A stretch of 64,000 nt of DNA. Origin: Porpolomopsis calyptriformis. Its lineage: Eukaryota > Basidiomycota > Agaricomycetes > Agaricales > Hygrophoraceae. The translations under genes and the position numbers were made by a program. The stretch is taken from contig OX621165.1 of NCBI GenBank assembly GCA_951640195.1, positions 868,001 to 932,000 of the forward strand. Reading direction: 5' to 3'. Below, piece by piece: positions 22,032 through 31,699 of the stretch. Under the pieces are notes generated by a model that was not told where the DNA came from, made no database searches, and worked only from the letters and a program-made list of their open reading frames with translations. Numbering within the stretch: position 1 is the stretch's first letter; each line of letters opens with the position of its first letter.

Positions 22032-22950
22032 ATGCCAAACAAACTCTCTACGATCCACCAGTTTAAGGACATCTTGGACTGGAATCCACCTTGCCTTGTA
22101 GAAGCGAGAGGGAATATTGCAACGAAAGGCACTCGTCGACCAGGCTTCTATGACAAACACCTCCATGAAAAACTCCAGCTCAAGTATGTGAAGCCCCTCC
22201 CACGCCTTGCCCTCGCCCTTGGGAAGATTGTTAACGTGGCTATTGCGTCTGCTGTGAACTTGCCTCCGGGGGGCAATCATCCCCAAGCCCAAGCCATTCA
22301 AGAGGAAGTTGAGGATGTTGACCACTTTATGCGGGATGAAAGTTCGGTGGTCACCTACTACAGGCAAACAGCAGTGCGGTTCTGTCTAAAGATTGCATCA
22401 ACTCTTTCTCTCCACCCCAATGCACCGAAATGAGGGAACCTCCTGGGATGGACCCAATCTTGCAATGAAGCTGGCTTTGCATTAGCAGATGGGGTCCTGA
22501 CGTTCCGTTCACCACCAGATGGACAGGAAGATCCAATTTTGGAGCCACTTGTTAACGCCATGGATGATAGGACCCGCCAATTCTATCAAACATTAATGAA
22601 AAAGCCCTTCCCGCACCTGGCGACATGGGAGTTCAAGAAATTAGCATTGGGTGATGTTCTTGTAGATGGAATTTCTCAGCTTCTAACTGTCCAACATTTC
22701 TCTTGGATGACCTGTTCCAATATCACATGCCAGCATGATCCAAAGCATCAAAAAGCATGAGATTAGGCCTTGGAAACCACCATAGGGCCTGATGCCAGCC
22801 TTACCCTATGGAGGCTTCCTCCTGATGTTGAACACCTATCACCCCCTCCTCCTGGTATCACTCCCCCCAGTCAACAGCTCTCAACACCCCCAGTGAGGAC
22901 ATCCATACAGCCACCCTCCCAGCCTGTTGCATCATCTTCAATGGGTCCTC
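22032..22950 (+). pseudogene. Broken ORF of an unidentified protein, cut by an LTR element
   Basis: One reading frame runs from ATG at 22032 to 22950 but contains TGA at 22431, TGA at 22758 and TAG at 22764. The sequence on both sides of each stop is protein-like (QTAVRFCLKIASTLSLHPN, then NEAGFALADGVLTFRSPPDG, LVNAMDDRTRQFYQTLMKKP, TWEFKKLALGDVLVDGISQL). It ends in a Pro/Ser-rich segment. At 22951 the frame is truncated by the LTR of element C, and no continuation was found in the window. The style is like expanded hypothetical families of mushroom genomes. No function is assigned. Confidence 0.55.
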
Positions 22951-23000
22951 TGTCATGGACATTCTTTTTCTTTTTCTTTTAGTCATACTTGATTAGTCTC

Positions 23001-23410
23001 TGTCACGGTTGTAATTTTCCTTCTTTTTCTTTATCTTATTGTATGCAAACCTATCTCTTATCTTGGGATTCCCCCCATTTGTTATCGGGATTCCCCATTA
23101 CCTTCCTTCGGGATTCCCCAGGGATTCCCCAGCACTTTACCCATATGCGGACACACTTCATTTCCGTTATGTTTCAACCCCTTTATGATTCGTCATCGAT
23201 CACGATGACTCACCCTTATCTCTACCTCATGTATGTCGCACTGACTCACACAGATAAGTAGTCAGTATATAAAGAGTACTTCTGTACGTATCAGACCTTA
23301 AGTCTGATTCCTCATTAGCCTACTCATAACAAGGACTTGGAACCATCCTCTATATCTCTTGGGACAGAACACCCGAAGTAAAACGCGTTCTGAACAACCG
23401 GTTTATAACA
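23001..23410 (+). repeat. 5' LTR of element A1
   Basis: Starts TGTCACGG, ends TTATAACA. Contains four GGGATTCCCC units between about 23070 and 23130, two TGACTCA motifs (23206-23212, 23242-23248) and a TATATAAAG box at 23266-23274. The predicted start of transcription is near 23300, at an inverted repeat (ATCAGAC/GTCTGAT). Confidence 0.93.
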
Positions 23411-23411
23411 A

Positions 23412-23422
23412 GAATCAGACTT
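23412..23422 (+). promoter_or_regulatory. Primer-binding site of A1, complementary to its own LTR
   Basis: GAATCAGACTT, one base past the LTR end, is the exact reverse complement of AAGTCTGATTC at 23300-23310, located where the mRNA 5' end is expected. No tRNA 3'-end-like TGG motif is present, which favours Tf1-type self-priming over tRNA priming. Confidence 0.7.
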
Positions 23423-23475
23423 CCTTCTGGTTCTCTCCCACCTGCTTATCCAAACCTCCCCCATCGCTGTGATCA

Positions 23476-25014
23476 TTGACATCACCTCTTTACCTCTTAC
23501 CCACTTCCATCCTGGCTTCCACCGACAACTCAGACATTGAAGAACACTACGAAGACCCCCTCTCAAGATCGACCTTTTCAGCTACAGTTCGAGATCAAGA
23601 ACCATCCTTTTCTTCAGTCCTTGAAGAAACGATAGCTACCCCTACCCCTGCTCCTACCTCTCTAGGACCACGGACTCAATCAAGAATAAGAGGACTCTTC
23701 ATTTCGTCTTCAGTACCAACAACTAGACCAGTTCATCAATGGACTGCTACTCCACCAGGACGATACGGTTCCCTTTACTCCCAACTTTCTTCTGCGACAC
23801 CCACACCAACACCAACAGCTCCAGCAACTCCACAACAACTGACATCTACCAACATGTCAGGAACGTCCGCTAATGCCCCCACCAATCCCCCTACCATTGA
23901 TATTGCGACCTTGGTGGCCACTGTTCGCCAACTCGAACAAACCATCACCCAACAACAACAACTAATCACCCAGCTCCAGCAACAACAACAACCCCAACCT
24001 CCTCCACAACCCCAGCAACCCCAGCAACCTCTTCTGCCTCAACAACCTGCTCCCCCCTCCATCAAAATCGCCAAACCCGATGAATATGACGGGTCTGCTG
24101 CCAAATGTCTCAACTTCATCCAAGCTTGTCGTCTAGTCCTTGACGACAGCCAATGGTCCGACAGACAGAAAATTACTTATGTCCTGTCGTTTATGAAGAT
24201 TGGTGTTGCCCAGTCATGGGCCCGACAACAGACCCAAGAGTTCAAGCGTGCTCAGTGGATCGGAGCCAATTACGAAGATTTTATGGAAGAGCTTGAGGAG
24301 TGTTTTGGAGACGTTGATGCGAGAGCAACAGCGCAAGTCAAAATTCAAAAGGTAACCCAAGGACTTTCTACTGTGGACAATTATAATGTACGATTCGGAG
24401 CTCTCGCGGACGAAACAGGATTCAACGACGACGCCCTCAAAGTTTTCTACCGGAACGGCCTCAATCCCAGAATTCTTGAAAAGATCTACGCCCTTGATCC
24501 CATCCCCGCCACCCTCAACGCTTGGAAGCGAAAAGCTTCCATCTTCGACCGACAACGTCTCGAGCTTGCACTTGAATGTCGTGCCGCTCCCCGGAGCAAC
24601 TACTACGCTCCCAGGGAGACCGTGGCTCGAACGACAACCCGAACTCCCTCCTCTGCTCCTATCAAACAGGAGACACCTTCCTCATCATCAATATCGCGCG
24701 TTCCGCGAGGCAACTGCTATCGCTGCGGAGAATCAGGTCATTGGGCGAACAAGTGTCCAAATTCCCCTCTCGCCTCTTCTTCGGCAGCGCGTCCATCGAG
24801 TAGTGCCCCTGCCGGACAATGACGAGGAAGACCAACCACAGGGCGAGGTCGAGGACGAAATATTCGAGGAATCGAGACGGAACGTGCCGACGAGGTGGTT
24901 TCCCCGGCTAATGCGGAGGAAACTATTCGAGTGGTGGACAACTGCGGGATCGATCGCTGGCCGAAGGAAAGAAAAGCTCAGCTCGTCAAGGAACTGAAAG
25001 AACAGGGTTTTTAA
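23476..25014 (+). pseudogene. gag: gag of element A1 (one in-frame stop)
   Basis: Capsid/nucleocapsid gene. The frame is open from 23473. No ATG occurs before 23854 (MSGTSANAP), although upstream protein sequence is shared with the other copies, so the start is uncertain. Features are a Pro/Thr-rich N-terminus, a Gln/Pro tract, the capsid block (KCLNFIQACRLVLDDSQWSD, MKIGVAQSWA), a CCHC knuckle CYRCGESGHWANKC and an Arg/Gly tail. TGA at 24820 interrupts the tail. The natural stop TAA (25012-25014) follows directly on G GGT TTT at 25005-25011. Confidence 0.85.
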
Positions 25015-28000
25015 AGAGTCCGAACGCTTCGCCTACCGTTACGGACGTATCTATTCAAGAATGTACCACCACTCCATGCAATCTATTTCGAATTCTTGGT
25101 ACTCTTGAAGAAGGCAATCTTGGACTCATTTTGGACGTTTGGATTGAAGCTACCGACACTGGTCGACGTGTCCCGGCCACTGCTCTAGTTGATAGTGGAG
25201 CCTCTGGAAATTTCGTGGATGAATCCTTCGCAACTCGCCACAATTTTACTCTAACACAATTGGAAACCCCAATCCCCGTATGGAATGCCGATGGATCTGA
25301 AAACCGAGGTGGACCCATCGAGAACGATATTGATATTTGGTTAGAGGCTCCTGGAGGACACAATGAACGGATCCGATTGGAAGTGACCGATCTCGGATCT
25401 AAGACGGATATTATCCTCGGCTTCCCATGGCTCAAAAAGCACAACCCCAACATCGATTGGAAAGAGGCAACACTGGCTCTGGATAGCAAAGATTTCCCTC
25501 TTCCGGGATGGATAGCGAAAGATGCGGAGTCACTGGGAATGGAATCGGTCACGCTGGCCATGAATCGACGCGTATCGAAGTCGGATGAATCCCGAGCCAG
25601 CACGGTGGAAGAAGATATGCGAAAGTTTGTACCAGAGGTATACTGGAAAGACTATTCTAGTGTCTTTGCCAAAGAATCCTTCGACCGCCTTCCACCGCAT
25701 TCGGAATTCGACCACGCCATAGAACTGGATGAAACCTTCAGACCAGTCAAAAGCGCGAAATACGCAATGTCCCCTCTTGAGATGGATCACTTACACAAGT
25801 TCATCGACGAAAACTTATCTACTGGATGAATACGAATCTCCAAATCGAAACAAGTCTCTCCGTTCTTCTTTGGAAAGAAAGCTGAAGAAGTGAATGCTAA
25901 AGGTAAGAATGCTGGCTTACGCCCTATCGAGGATTATCGCTACCTCAACGAACACATGGTTCCTGACCATTATCCCCTTCCTCTTCTTCATCAAATACTC
26001 CAACGACCTAAACTTCTAACTGCTTCTCTATTCATGGTCATGGATATCCAATGGGGATTCAACAATGTCAGAATCAAGGAAGACGATGAATGGAAAGCCG
26101 CTTTCATCACTGAAGCAGGTGCCTTCGAACCCACCGTCATGTTCTTTGGTTTGCGGAACTCACCAGCCACCTTTCAACGGATGATCGACACAAGATTCAA
26201 AGAAGTCCTGGACTCTGGAAATGTTTTCATCTATATTGATGACGTGCTTGTTTGTGGAGACGACTTACAAGAATTGTGACGCTGGACCTTCAAGACTCTA
26301 GATATCATGAAGAAACACGGACTTTCATGTAAACCCGTCAAATGCCAGTTCGAGAAGGAAGAAGTCATTTATCTCGGAGTTGTCTTATCCAAAGGACGAA
26401 TCACCACCAACCCGAAGAAAGTCGACGCTATCATGTCTTGGCCTATTCTGGAAACGGTGAAACAACTCCAATCCTTCTTGGGCAGTGCAAACTTTTGGCG
26501 GAGATATATCAAGGATTTCTCCAGAATCGCTACCCCTCTCTATGAACTCTTGCACAATGAAACTGTGTGGGAATGGACTCCTCGGAGACAAGAAGCCTTC
26601 GACAACATCAAGTCCCTTTTAACGAACGCGCCCGTTCTCCATATTCCTGATCGCGATCTCCCCTATTGCTTGGAAACTGATGCCTCTATCATTGGAATCG
26701 CGGGGATACTCTCTCAGCTTCATGACGGACACTGGAAGCCTGTCGGCTATCACTCAAGATCTACCTCCCCTGCCGAGAAGAACTACCCTACCCACGATCT
26801 GGAACTCCTGGCGATCATTGATTCCTTTAAACAGTGGCGTCATCTGCTCGAAGGAGCGAGACACGATATTCTTATCAGAACGGACAGTTTGGCCTTACGA
26901 TATTTTTCGAAGAATCTTCGCCTGTCAAATCGCCAAACTCGTTGGTCTGAGTATCTGTCTAGGTTCGGGTTCAAGATTGAATACGTTCCAGGGAGGAAGA
27001 ACAAAGCCGACGGCTTGTCCAGGCACCCGGATTACTTACCCGGCGTCGAAGCCGACATGGAGAACGAAGTTCTGATAGCGCGCGACCGATGGATAAATTC
27101 AATTGTCAAATTGTCGAATTCAAGCTTTCTCTCTAGATTACGCTTCAAAATCCCACTCCCACAGAAGATCCAAGATAAACTCGAGGATGCCTCACTCGCT
27201 TGGACCCAAGCTGATGGGCTTGTACGCGATGTTGAAGGTCGGATAGTAGTGCCGGAGGAAGTATCTTTGCGCACAGATATTATACGACTGTCCCATGCCT
27301 ACCCCCACGCTGGCCACCCTGGCATTGAGAAGACGAAGGAACTCATCCTTCGTAACTTTATTTGGGATGGTGCCTTACAAGACATCACCAACTACGTTCG
27401 ATCCTGCCCCGCTTGTCAGCAAAACAAGAACTTCCCCTCGAAGCCGTCAGGACTACTCCAACCCATACCCCCCTCTACGGAACCATGGAAGGAAATTACC
27501 GTCGATCTCATCGTCGAACTCCCCAAGTCACAAGGCTATGATGCTGTAATGGTTGTTGTCGATCGTTTCACTAAACGTGCTCATTTCATTCCAACAACTT
27601 CTAATCTTTCATCAGAAGGTGCTGCAAGACTCTTTCGGAATCACATCTGGAAACATCACGGATGGCCCCAAAAGGTCATATCCGATCGCGGAGTGCAATT
27701 TGCGTCCAAATTCACAGAAGCTCTCAACAACTCCTTAGGAATCATCTCCGGCCTCTCCACTGCATATCATCCTCAAACAGATGGTCAAACGGAACGCACC
27801 AATCAAGAACTCGAAGTTTACTTGCGTTTCTATACCAACTTCATGCAAGACGACTGGTCAGAATGGCTTGCTTCTGCGGAATTCGCCTACAATAATCGGC
27901 AACACTCTGCCACTTCACAATCACCGTTCTATATGGAATATGGACGTCATCCTCACCTTCCCATGATCATTCCGGATCAAAGCAACGTGCCCGCAGCAAA

Positions 28001-28556
28001 TACCTTCCACGAACGCCTTACACGTGCACAGCAAAATGCCGAACGATCCTTATCGAAGACAACGGAGTCAATGAAGAAATATGCTGATCGCAAACGGAAA
28101 CCTTCACCCTCCTACGAAGAAGGAGATCTAGTCTGGTTGGACACCAAGAATATCAAGACGACACGACCCTTGAAGAAGCTCGACAACCGACGGACCGGAC
28201 CATTCAAGATCCTGAAAAAGATATCGGATCTTGCTTATCTGATCAACATTCCCGGAACATGGAGACTACACCCAGTCTTTCACGTTTCACTCCTGAGACC
28301 AAACGTCGGAAATGAATCACTCCACCCTGATGTCATCGACACATCACGACCTCCCCCTGATCTGATCGAAAACAAAGAAGAATATGAGGTCGAATCCATA
28401 CTGCAACATTCCGGAGCTAAACGACGCCGAAAATACTTGGTCAAATGGAAGGGCTATCCGATCGAAGAAGCCACTTGGGAAGATCGATCAAACATTTTAC
28501 GACACGCCAAGGAAATTGTGAAGACGTACAAAGACTCAATTCAAACGGCGACTTGA
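25011..28556 (+). pseudogene. pol: pol of element A1 (protease, RT, RNase H, integrase, chromodomain)
   Basis: Lies in the -1 frame relative to gag. Retropepsin ALVDSGASGNF (Asp codon 25191), RT with PLPLLHQILQ and YIDDVLV (26232-26252), RNase H LETDASIIGIAGIL, integrase zinc domain (HAGHPG then CPACQQNK), DDE residues in TVDLIVELP (27504), ISDRGVQFASKF (27684) and NQELEVYL, then a chromodomain YLVKWKGYPIEEATWEDRSN. Stops TGA at 25827 and 26276 replace CGA codons seen in copy A3 (and, at 25827, in A2). The chromodomain marks it as a chromovirus, a group known to target histone-marked chromatin. Confidence 0.93.
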
Positions 28557-28596
28557 TTCTATTCATTCGTTTGTCATCATCTCGTCTGCCAAGAAT

Positions 28597-28630
28597 TGAC
28601 CTCTATTTTTAGAACCACTCCTTATAAACT
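28597..28630 (+). promoter_or_regulatory. Conserved acceptor-like and TATA-like box before ORF3
   Basis: TGACCTCTATTTTTAG, a branch/polypyrimidine/AG pattern ending at 28612, is followed by CTTATAAACT at 28621-28630, about 94 bases before the ORF3 ATG. The TATA-like decamer is identical in A1, A2, A3 and B even though B has diverged around it. Either a splice acceptor or an internal promoter could give ORF3 its own mRNA. Confidence 0.45.
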
Positions 28631-28723
28631 GCCGGACGTCTCCACTTCCCTTCAAGATTCAAATTACGCGCCCCTCAACAACGACTCAAGACCACTCGAC
28701 CAAAACGTCGCAGAAGCTCTACC

Positions 28724-29464
28724 ATGCCCGCTACACGATCCACACGATCCCCCTCTCCTCAGGTCGCTATCAGACGCTCTGGACGGATCCCCTTGTCCGC
28801 CATTCGCTCCCCCACTCCTGGCCCCTCCACCTCTGCTTCCTCTGCTCGACAGCTACGTCGACAAGGTCGCGCACGCGCGGAAGACTTCTATACCATTCAG
28901 ACCCCTCCCCCCGAAGACCCCGCCATCACCAGCTCCCGTCTCACGGTTCACAGTAACAGCGTCAGCAACTGGAACCATGAACTTCGTCAAGAACGCGAAG
29001 TTTTGAAAGCCGAACTCAAAGCGTCGGAGAAAAGCGCATTATTTTGGAAGAATCGTTGGGACCAAAGTGAGCTGAAAGTTTGGGAGCTCCAACGTCAAAA
29101 GAAACGAACATGGGTCGATTGCTACGACGTCACCACCTGCGCCATCATTGTCAAGCTCGTAGAAGAAAGTCGTCGGAGCGAACGTCTTTCCAGAGACGAC
29201 TTTCTCCGAACCCAACGCGATCTCGTGACAACAGAGACATTAATCGAGTACGGAAAATCGGTCGAATACCCCATCAACGTCGACCTCGAGTACCCGATCG
29301 ACGACGACGACGACGTCGCGACAGTCCGAGCCCCCTCCCCCGTTGAAGCGACTCCGGAAGCCGAACACGCCGCTTCCCCCTCGGTGGCCGTCGAGGCCCC
29401 CGCCACCGAGGAAATCCCGACTCAGGCCTCGGAAGACGAAACGACCGACACCGCCCAAGTTTGA
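28724..29464 (+). CDS. ORF3 of element A1: unrecognised coiled-coil protein downstream of pol
   Basis: Intact 246-residue ORF starting 167 bases after the pol stop. The N-terminus is basic and Ser/Pro-rich (MPATRSTRSPSPQVA, RRSGRI). The middle is a predicted coiled coil, NWNHELRQEREVLKAELKAS then FWKNRWDQSELKVWELQRQK. A conserved block RTWVDCYDVTTCAIIVKLVE leads to a long acidic, Ala/Thr/Pro-rich tail. There is no signal peptide or membrane segment, so it is not an envelope protein. Counterparts with the same layout are in A2, A3 and the diverged element B. Function unknown; RNA binding or virus-like-particle assembly are guesses. Confidence 0.8.
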   Translation: MPATRSTRSPSPQVAIRRSGRIPLSAIRSPTPGPSTSASSARQLRRQGRARAEDFYTIQTPPPEDPAITSSRLTVHSNSVSNWNHELRQEREVLKAELKASEKSALFWKNRWDQSELKVWELQRQKKRTWVDCYDVTTCAIIVKLVEESRRSERLSRDDFLRTQRDLVTTETLIEYGKSVEYPINVDLEYPIDDDDDVATVRAPSPVEATPEAEHAASPSVAVEAPATEEIPTQASEDETTDTAQV

Positions 29465-29499
29465 AATTCGGGACGAATTTCTTTAAAAGTCGAGGTGTA

Positions 29500-29909
29500 T
29501 GTCACGGTCGTAATTTTCCTTCTTTTTCTTTATCTTATCGTATGCAAACCTATCTCTTATCTTGGGATTCCCCCCATTTGTTATCGGGATTCCCCATTAC
29601 CTTCCTTCGGGATTCCCCAGGGATTCCCCAGCACTTTACCCATATGCGGACACACTTCATTTCCGTTATGTTTCAACCCCTTTATGATTCGTCATCGATC
29701 ACAATGACTCACCCTTATCTCTACCTCATGTATGTCGCACTGACTCACACAGATAAGTAGTCAGTATATAAAGAGTACTTCTGTACGTATCAGACCTTAA
29801 GTCTGATTCCTCGTTAGCCTACTCATAACAAGGACTTGGAACCATCCTCTATATCTCTTGGGACAGAACACCCGAAGTAAAACGCGTTCCGAACAACCGG
29901 TTTATAACA
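29500..29909 (+). repeat. 3' LTR of element A1
   Basis: 410 bp, same ends as the 5' copy. Preceded by a purine-rich stretch (AAAAGTCGAGG, about 29485-29495), the likely plus-strand primer. GTCTC follows at 29910-29914. Confidence 0.93.
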
Positions 29910-30129
29910 GTCTCTCATCTGTTTATCCTTCCACTTTACTGTTTTATATATAGAGACTGATCACATGTACTCCTGTTCTGACTCTTCATGAGTCACTTTC
30001 CATTTCCTCCATTCTTTTTGTGACTCTTCACTAGTCACATTCTGGATTCTGCTTTGTAATTGTCCTTATAATTGACTCATGGCAACTCAGGTAGTTAGTA
30101 TATAAAGCCTGACCTCTAGTCAGTAGATT

Positions 30130-30245
30130 AAGTTTGATTCCTAGTTAGTTCCCCAATCTTTAGTTAAACTCTCTATTCCTTATCAGCCCTACCAATGTGA
30201 GAAGTAAAACCCTTTAACTACTGAATCATAACAAGAATCAAACTT
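30130..30245 (+). promoter_or_regulatory. Self-complementary pair in element C: LTR start site and primer-binding site
   Basis: AAGTTTGATTC at 30130-30140 in the LTR is the exact reverse complement of GAATCAAACTT at 30235-30245, two bases past the LTR end. Both differ from family A at the same paired position (G:C to A:T), so the pairing is preserved by covariation. Confidence 0.7.
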
Positions 30246-30357
30246 CCTTCTTGTGCATCAAATCACTTCCATTCTAGATCCCCCTGAAGACTTATCACAG
30301 TTAATTTTCTCATCTCCAGATTCAGATACTCCTTTTCAACCCATAGTATTCCAAACC

Positions 30358-30759
30358 TGTTATAAACCGGTTGTTCGGAACGCGTTTTACTTCGGGTGTT
30401 CTGTCCCAAGAGATATAGAGGATGGTTCCAAGTCCTTGTTATGAGTAGGCTAACGAGGAATCAGACTTAAGGTCTGATACGTACAGAAGTACTCTTTATA
30501 TACTGACTACTTATCTGTGTGAGTCAGTGTGACATAACATGAGGTAGAGATAAGAATGAGTCATTGTGATCAATGACGAATCATAAAGGGGTTGAAACAA
30601 GAATGGAAATGAAGGGTGTCCACATATAGGTAGAGTAGTGGGGAATCCTGGAGAAAGGCAATGGGGAATCCCATCGACAAGTATGGGGAATCCCAAGATA
30701 AGAGATAGGTTTACATGTGATTAGATAAAGAAAAGAAAAGAAAATTCTGACCGTGACAT
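30358..30759 (-). repeat. 3' LTR of element A2
   Basis: 402 bp, read on the minus strand from TGTCACGG to TTATAACA. It has lost one of the GGGATTCCCC units compared with the 5' LTR of the same copy, and has extra AAAAG repeats near 30731-30743. Confidence 0.9.
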
Positions 30760-30793
30760 ACACCTTGGCTTTAAAGGAAATTCGTCCTGAATT

Positions 30794-31540
30794 TCAAACC
30801 TGGGCGGTGTCGGTCGTTTCATCTTCCGAGGCTTGAGTCGGGATTTCCTTGGTGGCGGGGGCCTCGACGGCCACTGAGGGGGAAGTGATGAGTCCGACTT
30901 CCGAAGTCATTTTGACAGGGGAGAGGGCTTAGACTGTCGCGACAATGTCGTCGTTGATCAGGTACTCTAGGTTGACGTTGATGGGGTATTCGACTGATTC
31001 CCCGTATTCGATCAGAGTCTCCGTCGTTGCGAGATCGCGTTGGGCTTGGAGGAAATCATCTCTGGAGAGTCGTTCGGCTTGACAACTTTCTTCGATAAGC
31101 TTAACAATGATGGCGCGAGTGGTGACGTCATAACAATTGACCCATGTTCGTTTCTTCTCCTGTTGAAGCTCCCAAACTTTCAACTCGCTCTGATCCCAAC
31201 GATTTTTCCAAAACAAAGCGCTTTTCTCCGACGCCTTGAGCTCAGCTTGCAGGACTTCACGTTCTTGACAAAGTTTGCGATTCCAATTACTGATGCTGTT
31301 GGCATGGACCGTGAGGCGGGAGATGGTGACGGCAGGGTCTTCGGGAGGGGGGGTTTGAGTAGGATATTCCTTGAAGAAGTCTTCTGCACGAGTGCGGGCT
31401 TGTCGACGTAATTGCCGGGGGGAGGAAGCAGGGGTGGAGGGACCAGGAGTAGGGGAGCGGATAGCAGATGAAGGGATTCGTCCAGAATGTTGGATGGCAA
31501 CTTGAGGGGAGGGAGATCGTGTGGATCGTGTAGCGGGCAT
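30794..31540 (-). pseudogene. ORF3 of element A2 (late stop)
   Basis: Starts ATG at 31540 with the same MPATRSTRSPSPQVA N-terminus as A1 and keeps the coiled-coil and YDVTTRAIIVKLIEES blocks. A TAG at 30929-30931 removes the last 45 or so residues, and readable sequence continues to the family stop at 30794. It has the two-residue-longer linker (DFFKEYPTQTPPPED) also seen in A3 and B. Confidence 0.75.
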
Positions 31541-31699
31541 GATGAAGTTGTTGCGGTTTTGGTTGAGTGGTCTTGATTATTGCAACAAAGTTATTGAATC
31601 ATGAAGGAAAGTGGAGACGTCTCGCAGTTTATAAGGAATGGTTCTAAAAATAGAGGTCAATTCTTGGCAGATGGGATGATGACAAACGAATGAATAGAA

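Larger units (their letters stand above)
23001..29909 (+). mobile_element. Element A1: full-length Ty3/gypsy chromovirus-type retrotransposon
   Basis: 6909 bp with two 410-bp LTRs (23001-23410 and 29500-29909) differing at about five positions, all transitions, so insertion is fairly recent. The 5-bp target duplication GTCTC is at 22996-23000 and 29910-29914. Order: LTR, primer site, gag, protease, RT, RNase H, integrase with chromodomain, a third ORF, LTR. It is nearly intact, but three CGA codons have become TGA (24820, 25827, 26276), so this copy cannot make a complete Gag-Pol. Confidence 0.95.

Noticed and set aside
23066..23140. CRISPR-like short repeats in the LTR
   Set aside because: The units are 10-bp palindromes with irregular spacing inside a eukaryotic LTR; no cas genes or regular spacers.
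28724..29464. ORF3 as an envelope gene
   Set aside because: No signal peptide, membrane anchor or cysteine pattern; the protein is charged and coiled-coil.
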